From: CAYPTY01 sp964413935 | GTDB taxonomy: Bacteria; Bacteroidota; Rhodothermia; Balneolales; Balneolaceae | Assembly: GCA_964413935.1 (NCBI GenBank) | Contig: CAYPTY010000015.1 | Coordinates: forward strand, 1-64,000 | Length of the DNA stretch: 64,000 bases | Reading direction: 5' to 3' | Position numbers and translations under genes: made by a program | The notes under the pieces: generated by a model | The model's input: only the letters and a program-made list of their open reading frames with translations | Database searches by the model: none | Told to the model about the DNA's origin: nothing | Shown here: positions 54,057-61,638 of the stretch, in pieces | Layout of the letters: every line of letters starts with the position of its first letter | Numbering within the stretch: position 1 is the stretch's first letter

Positions 54057-55055
54057 TTGGCTACAAACAGGATCGAAACGCAGAAACTTATCGACGGGAT
54101 TTTATCCGGCAACCGCACGCTGCTGAGTCGGGCTATTACACTCATCGAGAGCACAAAAAAAGAACATCAGCAACAGGCCGAAAAAATCATTGAAGCCTGC
54201 CTGCCACATGCCGGAAATTCGTTCCGAATAGGAATTACGGGGGTGCCGGGTGTGGGTAAAAGCACCTTTATCGAGAGCTTCGGAAATCTGCTCATAGAAA
54301 AAGGCCATAAAATTGCGGTGCTGGCTATTGATCCCAGTTCAAGCCGAAGTAAAGGCAGTATTCTGGGTGATAAAACCCGAATGGAAACTCTGGCCGGCAG
54401 GGATGAGGCCTTCATTCGCCCTTCTCCGACCTCAGGATCTTTAGGAGGAGTAGCAAAAAGTACACGGGAGACCATTATTCTTTTTGAGGCGGCAGGTTTT
54501 GACTACATCCTCATCGAAACCGTAGGTGTTGGGCAATCCGAAACTGCTGTTCACTCCATGGTGGATTTCTTTTTATTGCTGATGCTTGCCGGTGCCGGCG
54601 ATGAGCTTCAGGGCATTAAAAGAGGCATCATGGAAATGGCTGATGCCATCCTTATTAATAAAGCGGATGGCGAAAATCTGAATGCATCAAAACGGGCACA
54701 GGCTGAATACAAGTCAGCCCTTCATCTTTTTCCGCCAACAGATTCCGGGTGGATTCCTGAAGTGCATCTCGTTTCATCTACAGAACAAACCGGAATAGAG
54801 GTGGTTTACGAAATGCTGAATCGCTATCTCAACCAGGTTAAGACGAAAGGTTTTTTCGATAAAAAACGGGCTGATCAGGCTCAGTACTGGTTAAAGGAGA
54901 GTATTGAACAGGATTTGCTTGAGGATTTTTTTCGGGATGATGAGGTCAAAGCAGCTTTACCTGAATTCCGCGAGAAAATACGATCGGGTGATCTGCATAC
55001 CTACACGGCCGCCCGATTGCTTTTACAGAAGTATAAAGGTACTGATAAAAGCTAA
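54057..55055 (+). CDS. meaB: Methylmalonyl-CoA mutase-associated GTPase MeaB
   Basis: A 332-residue G3E-family GTPase. GITGVPGVGKSTFIESFG is the P-loop (about 60-77), followed by VLAIDPSSSRSKGSILGDKTRM (in blocks), FIRPSPTSGSLGGVA, LIETVGVGQSETAVH and NKADGEN for guanine binding. It protects and reloads the mutase cofactor. The start is TTG at 54057, with no better codon upstream in frame; the ribosome binding site is weak, which fits translational dependence on mutB 14 bases upstream. The first REP palindrome begins 18 bases after the stop and may act as the transcript end. Confidence 0.93.
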   Translation: MATNRIETQKLIDGILSGNRTLLSRAITLIESTKKEHQQQAEKIIEACLPHAGNSFRIGITGVPGVGKSTFIESFGNLLIEKGHKIAVLAIDPSSSRSKGSILGDKTRMETLAGRDEAFIRPSPTSGSLGGVAKSTRETIILFEAAGFDYILIETVGVGQSETAVHSMVDFFLLLMLAGAGDELQGIKRGIMEMADAILINKADGENLNASKRAQAEYKSALHLFPPTDSGWIPEVHLVSSTEQTGIEVVYEMLNRYLNQVKTKGFFDKKRADQAQYWLKESIEQDLLEDFFRDDEVKAALPEFREKIRSGDLHTYTAARLLLQKYKGTDKS

Positions 55056-55073
55056 TTCAGATTTAGTTAAATA

Positions 55074-55098
55074 CCTCACAGAGCAGAGCTCTGTGAGG
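55074..55098 (+). repeat. REP palindrome 1 (+ orientation)
   Basis: Perfect 10-bp stem: CCTCACAGAG (55074-55083) with CTCTGTGAGG (55089-55098), loop CAGAG, followed by AGGA. It lies just after meaB and begins the left REP pair. Confidence 0.85.
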
Positions 55099-55134
55099 AG
55101 GAAGAGGGCACGTCCTAAAGAATACTCACTCTAT

Positions 55135-55216
55135 GATCATCCATTCACTCTATCCTTAAACAAGTATTTTGCTCTACGCTCAATGGCCGGCTCCCATAAA
55201 ACAAAACCCACACCCT
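55135..55216 (+). repeat. Spacer repeat A, left of the RAYT gene
   Basis: An 82-base segment that aligns in direct orientation with 55920-56001 over its full length, about four fifths identical by eye with two single-base gaps. Best-conserved blocks are ATTTTGC, CCGGCTCCCA and CCACACCCT. It lies between REP 1 and REP 4. Confidence 0.75.
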
Positions 55217-55217
55217 A

Positions 55218-55238
55218 TTCACAAAGCTGCTCTGTGAG
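55218..55238 (-). repeat. REP palindrome 4, degenerate (- orientation)
   Basis: TTCACAAAG (55218-55226) pairs with CTCTGTGAG (55230-55238) with mismatches, three-base loop. Placed right after spacer A just as REP 3 follows spacer B, so it closes the left pair. Confidence 0.65.
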
Positions 55239-55311
55239 CATGATGTAAATCTGTTGAATTATATGATACATATCTCCTGTAAGGTATGGGCCATTTTAAA
55301 CTCCTAGTAAT

Positions 55312-55824
55312 ATGGGAAGGAGCTCATATAAAGTTTACGATGATCGGTATCCCTATTTCATTACTTTCTCAGTTCAATCCAGAATTCGAATATTGAAAGG
55401 AAGTAAAGCAGATCTGATCATTGATTCACTCGAATACCTGGAAGCAAGAAGTGAGGCCAGAATATATTGTTATGTAATTATGCCAGATCATGTGCACATC
55501 ATTCTTCAAGCAAAAAACCTTACGAAGGTAATACAAAGACTCAAATCATATACAGTTAGAAGAATCATTGACCATCTGAAAAAAACACAACAGAATAACA
55601 TCTTAGCTAAACTTAAATCCAAAAAACTTCGTGGAAATTCTACTTCTACTTATCAGTTGTGGCAAGTTGGATATCATCCTGTACAAATTGAGTCTGATGA
55701 AATGCTTGAGCAGAAAGCAAACTACATCTATTTCAATCCGGTTGTTTCTGGACTTGTTTCAACGCCTGAAGAGTGGAAGTACTCTTCCTTCAAAAGAGAT
55801 TCCTCACAGAACAGAGCTCTGTGA
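55312..55824 (+). CDS. REP-associated tyrosine transposase (RAYT, IS200-like Y1 family)
   Basis: A 170-residue Y1 transposase-like protein. YPYFITFSVQSRIRIL is the N-terminal strand, MPDHVHIIL has the HUH pair His60/His62 that binds the metal, and KANYIYFNPVVSGLV holds the predicted catalytic Tyr138; YHPVQIESDEMLEQ is the usual preceding helix. RAYTs nick single-stranded REP hairpins and are thought to spread or maintain them; they are single-copy and domesticated. Both sides carry REP pairs, and the final seven codons plus the stop lie inside REP 2. Its Lys-rich, AT-rich coding sequence differs from the neighbouring mutase and cyclase genes, which fits transfer. Confidence 0.93.
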   Translation: MGRSSYKVYDDRYPYFITFSVQSRIRILKGSKADLIIDSLEYLEARSEARIYCYVIMPDHVHIILQAKNLTKVIQRLKSYTVRRIIDHLKKTQQNNILAKLKSKKLRGNSTSTYQLWQVGYHPVQIESDEMLEQKANYIYFNPVVSGLVSTPEEWKYSSFKRDSSQNRAL

Positions 55825-55826
55825 GG
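55802..55826 (+). repeat. REP palindrome 2 (+ orientation), overlapping the RAYT stop codon
   Basis: CCTCACAGA (55802-55810) pairs with TCTGTGAGG (55818-55826). It differs from REP 1 by a single base, at the inner edge of the left arm. The RAYT stop TGA (55822-55824) is inside the right arm. Confidence 0.85.
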
Positions 55827-55919
55827 AGGTTAGAAAAATCATTATACAGGCTCCTTTTGGAGCGTTAACAGGCATCTCATAGAGCAGGGAGGGGTACTAC
55901 CAAAATACATTTACTCCGG

Positions 55920-56001
55920 GGTCATCACATCACTCTTTCATTGATCAAGTTATTTTGCAATACGCACAACACCCGGCTCCCACAAAAACAAAATCCACAC
56001 C
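55920..56001 (+). repeat. Spacer repeat B, right of the RAYT gene
   Basis: Direct-orientation homologue of spacer A, between REP 2 and REP 3. An extra stretch of about 55 bases (roughly 55830-55900) separates REP 2 from it, so the right module is longer than the left. Confidence 0.75.
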
Positions 56002-56030
56002 CTCCTAACAGAGCTCTGCTCTGTTAGGAG
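56002..56030 (-). repeat. REP palindrome 3 (- orientation)
   Basis: Perfect 12-bp stem: CTCCTAACAGAG (56002-56013) with CTCTGTTAGGAG (56019-56030). The loop CTCTG is the complement of the REP 1 loop, so it is inverted. It carries a compensated base pair change relative to REP 1 and 2 and lies 16 bases past the end of the diadenylate cyclase gene. Confidence 0.85.
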
Positions 56031-56045
56031 ATAAGAGAAATAAAG

Positions 56046-56867
56046 CTAATTCAGGTTCAGTTCGGTTTCCGAAGTACGGAAAACCATGTCTTCTGCATCG
56101 AATTTCTCATCACTGAGCAGCTGCTGCATTTCAGCCCGCAGTTTCTGTATGGTGAGCCCACTATTCAGGGATCCGTTTTTGGCGATGGAAATTCGGCCGG
56201 TTTCTTCTGAAACCACAATCACGAAAACATTATTACTCTCTGAAATACCTACCGCGGCACGGTGCCTGGTTCCAAAATTTGTGGAGAGGTTCGGGTTCTG
56301 GGAAATAGGCAGATAACAGCTTGCTGCAATCACCCGATTGCCCTTTATGATGACGGCTCCATCGTGCAGTGGCGTATCTTTCTGAAAAATAGTTCGGAGC
56401 AATTCGGAATTTACTTTGGCATCAATACGAACCCCCACATCTACCAGGTCCTGTAATGAGTTGGAACGTGAGAACACGATGAGGGCTCCGGTTTTTTCCC
56501 TTGCCATGGATTTAACGGCATCAATCACTTCATCGATCACATTCTCGGAATTGGTGCCTCCCAGAAATTTATCCAGACTTGTATTGGTACCTAGTCTGTA
56601 GAGTAGTTTTCGGATTTCAGGCTGGAAAATGATAAATACGGCCAGAATCCCAACATCCAGTATGCGGGTCAAAATGAAATTGATGGTCGTAAAGCCGAAG
56701 AGGCTGATCACAGCATTAACGAGAACGACGAGTACAATCCCAATAGCTGCCTGAATAGCGAAGGTTCCCCTGATCCACCGGTAAAGGTAGACTAAGACAA
56801 GGGCAATAATCAGGGTTTCTACGAAATCCTGAATGCCAAATTCCAGTAATCCCAGAGGGAGTTTCAT
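56046..56867 (-). CDS. cdaA: Diadenylate cyclase CdaA (c-di-AMP synthase)
   Basis: A 273-residue membrane enzyme: three N-terminal transmembrane helices (about 10-85), then the DisA_N cyclase domain (about 100-250) with the DGA motif in TPLHDGAVIIKGNRVIAASC (ends at Cys) and the RHR motif in GTRHRAAVGISE. It makes c-di-AMP from two ATP, controlling osmolytes and cell wall balance. The usual CdaR regulator and GlmM are not adjacent; instead folP lies 14 bases upstream on the same strand, a pairing also common in Bacteroidota. A REP lies just past its 3' end. Confidence 0.95.
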   Translation of the reverse strand: MKLPLGLLEFGIQDFVETLIIALVLVYLYRWIRGTFAIQAAIGIVLVVLVNAVISLFGFTTINFILTRILDVGILAVFIIFQPEIRKLLYRLGTNTSLDKFLGGTNSENVIDEVIDAVKSMAREKTGALIVFSRSNSLQDLVDVGVRIDAKVNSELLRTIFQKDTPLHDGAVIIKGNRVIAASCYLPISQNPNLSTNFGTRHRAAVGISESNNVFVIVVSEETGRISIAKNGSLNSGLTIQKLRAEMQQLLSDEKFDAEDMVFRTSETELNLN

Positions 56868-56881
56868 GTTGTTTTAATTGA

Positions 56882-57673
56882 TCAGTGACGATTTGCCTGC
56901 AGGGCGTTGAATATCTGTATGGAGTCCCAGGCTTCCTGTACATCATGAACCCTCAGCACATTGGCACCGTGCAAAAGGCTATCGTAATGAAGGGCAATGG
57001 TTCCAGCCAGTCTGTCGCTTGCTTCACGTCCGCCTAATAACTTTCCTATCATTGATTTACGTGAAGCACCTATCATTAAGGGGTAACCAAAATTCCTGAA
57101 AATAGCAAGGTGAGCCAGTAAGTTTAGATTGTGTTCCAGTGTTTTTCCGAAGCCAATCCCCGGGTCGATCAGGATATTGTGGACACCCTCCTGATTGAGC
57201 ACCCTGATTTTATCTTCAAAAAAAGCACGCACATCCTCAATCACATCACCATACTCCGGGTTTTCCTGCATGGTTTTCGGATCGCCCTGAGCATGCATCA
57301 AGATATAAGCTGCACCAAATTCCTCACATAGCACGGCAAAGCGCGGCTCTTTGGTTAAACCGCTTACATCGTTAATGATGTGAGCACCCAGATCGAGGCA
57401 CTGTCTTGCCACTTCATACTTGGTTGTATCGATGGACAAAATCAGTTCCGGCATCTCTTGGCGGATGATTTTTACTACCGGGATCACTCTTTGCAGTTCT
57501 TCGTCTTCGCTAACCGGTTCAGCTCCCGGGCGTGTTGACTCCCCCCCGATATCGATGATTTGTGCTCCTGCTTCCGAAAGGCTTCTGGCATGTTCCAGCG
57601 CACGTGCTGGATCTGTAAACAAGCCACCATCGCTAAATGAATCCGGCGTCACATTCAGGATTCCCATCACCAC
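56882..57673 (-). CDS. folP: Dihydropteroate synthase
   Basis: The readable ORF from GTG at 57673 gives 263 residues starting at MGILNVTPDSFSDGG. Further motifs: IIDIGGESTRPGAEP, IINDVSGL, ILMHAQGDPKTM, LIDPGIGFGKTLEHN, GASRKSMIGKLLGG and RVHDVQEAW. It joins p-aminobenzoate to the pterin in folate synthesis and is the sulfonamide target. The frame stays open upstream for 15 more codons that align with the E. coli N-terminus (KLQLPHTELDLTQP), but the codon matching the E. coli initiator Met is ATA (57716-57718). The true start is therefore uncertain. It lies between fdxA and cdaA, all on the minus strand. Confidence 0.93.
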   Translation of the reverse strand: MVMGILNVTPDSFSDGGLFTDPARALEHARSLSEAGAQIIDIGGESTRPGAEPVSEDEELQRVIPVVKIIRQEMPELILSIDTTKYEVARQCLDLGAHIINDVSGLTKEPRFAVLCEEFGAAYILMHAQGDPKTMQENPEYGDVIEDVRAFFEDKIRVLNQEGVHNILIDPGIGFGKTLEHNLNLLAHLAIFRNFGYPLMIGASRKSMIGKLLGGREASDRLAGTIALHYDSLLHGANVLRVHDVQEAWDSIQIFNALQANRH

Positions 57674-57744
57674 CGGCTGGGTGAGGTCAAGTTCAGTATG
57701 GGGAAGCTGTAATTTTATGGATGTGGAAGTAGGCTGTTAGCGTT

Positions 57745-58080
57745 TTACCATTCTTCCTGGAGCTCATCCAGTTTGTCTTCTTTTGTAGCCCACTCATCAG
57801 CACCATCCATGGCATCTTTGGTTTCATTGATGATGCGGTCTTCCCACTTTTCAGCCAGACGTTCGTTGAGCTCAATGTAATGTTCCCATTTTTCCGGAAC
57901 CTCATCGTCGGGGAAAATGGCTTCGACCGGACACTCAGAAACACAAGCATCACAATCGATGCATTCATTCGGATCGATGGTCAGAAAATTCGGACCTTCA
58001 CGGAAAGCATCAACCGGACAAACGGCCGCACAATTGGTGTACTTACAATTAATACAGGGCTCAGTTACAATGTAGGGCAT
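57745..58080 (-). CDS. fdxA: Seven-iron type ferredoxin (FdxA family)
   Basis: A 111-residue ferredoxin. The N-terminal part has PCINCKYTNCAAVCPVDAF and the second cluster ECIDCDACVSECPVEAI, the pattern of [3Fe-4S][4Fe-4S] FdxA proteins. The C-terminal half is a helical, acidic extension (ELNERLAEKW, DELQEEW), as usual for the family. It carries electrons in the cytosol; the partner is unknown. The gene ends a few bases before the open frame of folP begins. Confidence 0.93.
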   Translation of the reverse strand: MPYIVTEPCINCKYTNCAAVCPVDAFREGPNFLTIDPNECIDCDACVSECPVEAIFPDDEVPEKWEHYIELNERLAEKWEDRIINETKDAMDGADEWATKEDKLDELQEEW

Positions 58081-58135
58081 AGGAAAGACGAATTTGGTGG
58101 TTTTAAACTCTCGTGAGAATAAGAATTAATGCCGA

Positions 58136-59320
58136 TTATTTCAGCATTACTTTGACACTGTCAAAAGAACCATCATTGGGGGCGGGTTTCGTTCCCAGAA
58201 GATGATTCATCAGCTCATAAACATGTACATTCTCGAACACACCCACTTTTTCATTCTCTTTGAATGATGGTCCTCTTGCCGCAAAAAAGGCCCACATAGC
58301 TTCTTCCTGATTGTCGAATCCATGACTGGCTCCGCTCATGCTCCCGCGGTAGTAGTCTTTGGTAGTAATCACATAGCCCAAATCAGAGACCAGTAATAAT
58401 TCAGGTACCCGGTCGCTGTTTTTCAGATGATATCTCTCCGGGATGTCGGCTTTCAGATAAGCATCGAAATGTTCGGCATCATTCAGATCCTCGAACACAT
58501 CCTCAATCGGGCGATCTTTCTCTGCCAGAAAAACTCCTTTGGAACCCATCACCCACTCTACATCATCGGGGTTGATGTAATCATCCAGAAAAATTACCCG
58601 CTCATCAGACACATCATACATGCCGTGGTCAGACACAATAATCACTTCAGTATCCCCGAGTCCCTTTGCATCCAGCTCCTGCACCAGGTAACCAACCAGA
58701 CTGTCGGCCCGCTGAATTGCTCCAACAATTTCCTGCGATTCGGGACCATAGGTATGACCAACACCATCCACAAAAGAAAAATATAGAGTGGCAAAGTCGG
58801 AATCGGTAGAGAGCCATTTTACCACAGTGTCAATCCGGGCACTATCCGGAACGGAGCCATCATATTTTTTCCAGTGCGTGGGATGCATACCCTGAATATC
58901 CGCTTCAGAGCCCACCCAGAACATGGTGCCTGCAGTCAGTCCCTGTTTCTCTACGGTATTCCAGATGGGTTCGCCAAAGTAGAAGCGGCCGTCTTCAACC
59001 GCGTCACGGTTACCCATGCTGTAGCGCTGATCCAGATCAGGGGCGTAGAAAGAATTATCGATAATGCCGGTGTTTTCCGGATACAGGCCGGTGGCTAAGC
59101 TGTAGTGATTGGGAAAAGTATTGGAAGGAAAAACGGGAATCATTCCCTCAGCAAGTACTCCATCCTCAACAAATGCATCAAAATGAGGAGTTTCGGCTTT
59201 GGTCAGATAATCTGCTCTGAAACCGTCAAATGAAACCAGCAGTACTTTTGCCTGCTCTTTCTGTTCGGCACATGATATGAACAGCAGTGCAATTAATGAG
59301 AGCAGTAGCCCTTTTTTCAT
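58136..59320 (-). CDS. Ectonucleotide pyrophosphatase/phosphodiesterase-type lipoprotein
   Basis: A 394-residue lipoprotein (lipobox FISC, Cys17) of the alkaline phosphatase superfamily, closest to NPP enzymes. VLLVSFDGFRADYL gives the first metal Asp, FPSNTFPNHYSLATGLYPE the nucleophile Thr, TLYFSFVDGVGHTYGP and VIIVSDHGMYDV further metal ligands, and SGASHGFDNQ a late His. NPPs cleave phosphodiester or pyrophosphate bonds in nucleotides or lipids outside the cytosol. It is 14 bases after the propeller lipoprotein gene and last in an operon headed by a TonB receptor. Confidence 0.9.
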   Translation of the reverse strand: MKKGLLLSLIALLFISCAEQKEQAKVLLVSFDGFRADYLTKAETPHFDAFVEDGVLAEGMIPVFPSNTFPNHYSLATGLYPENTGIIDNSFYAPDLDQRYSMGNRDAVEDGRFYFGEPIWNTVEKQGLTAGTMFWVGSEADIQGMHPTHWKKYDGSVPDSARIDTVVKWLSTDSDFATLYFSFVDGVGHTYGPESQEIVGAIQRADSLVGYLVQELDAKGLGDTEVIIVSDHGMYDVSDERVIFLDDYINPDDVEWVMGSKGVFLAEKDRPIEDVFEDLNDAEHFDAYLKADIPERYHLKNSDRVPELLLVSDLGYVITTKDYYRGSMSGASHGFDNQEEAMWAFFAARGPSFKENEKVGVFENVHVYELMNHLLGTKPAPNDGSFDSVKVMLK

Positions 59321-59334
59321 CTTTGTCCCCTTGT

Positions 59335-60612
59335 TTATTCGAAGTCGGTGGTGAGTTTGAATCTTGAAATCCTGTTATTGCCCTTATCGGCCACATAAAC
59401 CACCCTGTTGAAGTATGATACTCCGCTGGGCTCATTAAACTGTTTGGGTGCCCGGCCCAACCCTCCGAATGAAACGATGAGTCTTTTTGAACGGTCATCG
59501 GCACCTATAGGTGGTGTTACCCCTTCCTGCCCGTTACTCTGAAATTGATAAAGACGATGCTTGTCTGCATCCACTACAAAAATGAACCGGGTTGCATCAC
59601 CGGCAAAGGCTACATCGGTGGGGCGGGAAAATTTAAACGGATCATACAGAAAGCTGTCAGCAGCGGTGGTATCTCTGCCCAGCAGATCACCATTCGACTG
59701 GAAAACCAGACCATCTGTTGTTTCGACGGCATTTATCCAGAGCACTCGAAACGGAATTTCGACGCTGGTTCCGGTTTGAGTGATCAGGAAACTTCGGTCA
59801 TCCGTGAAAATGTCACGCTGAGGCGGGGATACAAAGGTGGCAATGGATGACACCTCCACTCCACTTGCCAGGCTGGGTGTTACCGGACTAAGTGAGCGAA
59901 GCTGACGAACGTTCTCGTATTTGCCGGTATCTTCATTTCTAACATACTCTAGAATAATCCTATCCGCTGAAGCGATGGATGAAGGATCGTTGGCCGGTCC
60001 GATACGGGTAACATAGAGGGAGTTATCAGCCAGTGTAGCCAGTCCTGTGATTGAAACCTGCTCATAATTGTCACCCCTATTTCTGTTGATACGAGTAATC
60101 TGTGCGGCTCGGGTGCTGAGAGAAGCATCATCGAAAGGAAAAACGAGGGTGTCCACTACTGTGGGCTGACCGATGTGCCAGTCTTCCACGATATACACAA
60201 CCGGCAGGTCGTATCGCTGATTATTTCGCTCAGGAATGAGGATACTATCCCGGGCAGCAACAAATAATCTGAGCTGTCGGTCCTGAGTTACAGCAGTTGC
60301 ATCGCGGAAATTAAGTCTTTGTCTCTCTCCAAGGTCGGCACGATCCAGAAGGTAAACCCCCTGACGGTCGGTTACATATACAAAGGTGTCAAAGCCTACA
60401 AAGACATCCGAAGGCTCATCAAAACCTTCCCAGAACGGCAGAACCGGTGCATAACCATCAATGGACTCCTGTGTTGGATCAATACGACCTTCTTCGATAA
60501 TCTCATCCGTAGTGTCGTTTTGTTTTGATCCAAAGATGGAATCACAACCGCTTGCGATTATCATCAGCAGTCCGAATATGAAAAAGGTACTAAGCGTTGA
60601 TCTGATTTTCAT
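59335..60612 (-). CDS. NHL-type beta-propeller lipoprotein
   Basis: A 425-residue lipoprotein (lipobox ASGC, Cys about 23). Repeated blades are visible: PSDVFVGFDTFVYVTDRQG, NSLYVTRIGP, PTDVAFAGDATRFIFVVDADKHRLYQF and PSGVSYFNRVVYVADKGNNRISRF (each read in part), the last two being clear NHL repeats. NHL propellers mostly bind proteins or ligands. It lies four bases after the PorV-family barrel gene and 14 before the phosphodiesterase gene, so it belongs to the same envelope operon; a role as surface adaptor is inference. Confidence 0.85.
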   Translation of the reverse strand: MKIRSTLSTFFIFGLLMIIASGCDSIFGSKQNDTTDEIIEEGRIDPTQESIDGYAPVLPFWEGFDEPSDVFVGFDTFVYVTDRQGVYLLDRADLGERQRLNFRDATAVTQDRQLRLFVAARDSILIPERNNQRYDLPVVYIVEDWHIGQPTVVDTLVFPFDDASLSTRAAQITRINRNRGDNYEQVSITGLATLADNSLYVTRIGPANDPSSIASADRIILEYVRNEDTGKYENVRQLRSLSPVTPSLASGVEVSSIATFVSPPQRDIFTDDRSFLITQTGTSVEIPFRVLWINAVETTDGLVFQSNGDLLGRDTTAADSFLYDPFKFSRPTDVAFAGDATRFIFVVDADKHRLYQFQSNGQEGVTPPIGADDRSKRLIVSFGGLGRAPKQFNEPSGVSYFNRVVYVADKGNNRISRFKLTTDFE

Positions 60613-60616
60613 TGCT

Positions 60617-61636
60617 CTATAAATTGATTCTGACTGCGATTCTGTTTACTGCCCCAAGTCGTTCGAAGCTATTGTAGGCGTAATCGAAATTAATACTTCG
60701 CTCACCAAACGGTATTTTCAGCCCTGCTCCAAGGCTCGGCAGGTCATTTTCATCCAGCCCGAGCTGATATCCGCTTCTGAGGAAAAACTGACCGAGAAAA
60801 CCATACTCAGCACCAAAACTGAACTGCTCGGCATTATCAGCGGGATTCGTGACCTGAGTTGTGAGCAACAGAGAATGCTGTTCGGCTTTGATCACATCAT
60901 AGGCTGCGGCAAGTGAGAAACGGGTAGGAAGTACTACATCCGCAAAATCAGTAACCACAATATCTTCACCCTGCCCTTCAATATCCGGTCTGGAAATGCG
61001 GCCGCTTGGAGTGGCATCCAGTCCAAAGTTTGAGATTCCAACTCCGAATCGAAGTCCGGTTGTGCCAACTGCATAGAAAAATCCGAAATCGATGCCTACG
61101 GTATTCACGTCCACATCGAAGATACTTTCGTTCAGGTAGCGCAGGGTGAGTCCGTAGCTGAATGAGTCAGTGAGTTTCTGTGATGCCGTTAAACCGATGG
61201 TATAATGCGTAGTCGCAAACTGCTGACCGTTTCCGAAGGGTCGGAATTCGGTGGTTACGGCCATGTCGCCCGATGTGAGGTATTGCAGGGATGCACCAAA
61301 GGTAAAATCACCCACCCGGTAAAGAATACCGGTGTAATTCATGGGGATGTCAACAAAGTAGGAAGTATAGCCAAACATCACTTCGGTACCTTCACCCTGA
61401 GCGGCCAGAGCCGGATTCCAGTACATACTTGCAGAACCTACGGCATCTGCCATGTTTGAGCTGCCCATAGCGGCAGAACGGGCGTCGACATTAATCTTGG
61501 TAAATTGAAAACCTGCAGTTGCTGAACGGTCTCCCCCGAAGCTGGGTAACAGTCCCTGCGCATTAAGACTGCTATTACCAAACATCAACAGCAGCATCGG
61601 TATAAAAATCAGGCTATGTAGGGTAGACTTTTTCAT
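60617..61636 (-). CDS. PorV/PorQ-family outer membrane beta-barrel (second copy)
   Basis: A 339-residue barrel with a signal peptide (cleavage near LNAQ) and the family N-terminus FTKINVDARSAAMGSSNMADA, SASMYWNPALAA, then beta strands ending RIAVRINL. It is more divergent from the copy at 15761-16816 than one would expect for recent duplicates. It starts two bases after the stop of the TonB receptor gene, so again the receptor and a PorV-family protein are coupled. Confidence 0.85.
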   Translation of the reverse strand: MKKSTLHSLIFIPMLLLMFGNSSLNAQGLLPSFGGDRSATAGFQFTKINVDARSAAMGSSNMADAVGSASMYWNPALAAQGEGTEVMFGYTSYFVDIPMNYTGILYRVGDFTFGASLQYLTSGDMAVTTEFRPFGNGQQFATTHYTIGLTASQKLTDSFSYGLTLRYLNESIFDVDVNTVGIDFGFFYAVGTTGLRFGVGISNFGLDATPSGRISRPDIEGQGEDIVVTDFADVVLPTRFSLAAAYDVIKAEQHSLLLTTQVTNPADNAEQFSFGAEYGFLGQFFLRSGYQLGLDENDLPSLGAGLKIPFGERSINFDYAYNSFERLGAVNRIAVRINL

Positions 61637-61638
61637 GT

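Noticed and set aside
55074..56030. Repeats around 55-56 kb as a CRISPR array
   Set aside because: The repeats are palindromes in alternating orientation, spacers are unequal and homologous to each other, and no cas gene is near. A Y1 transposase lies between them.
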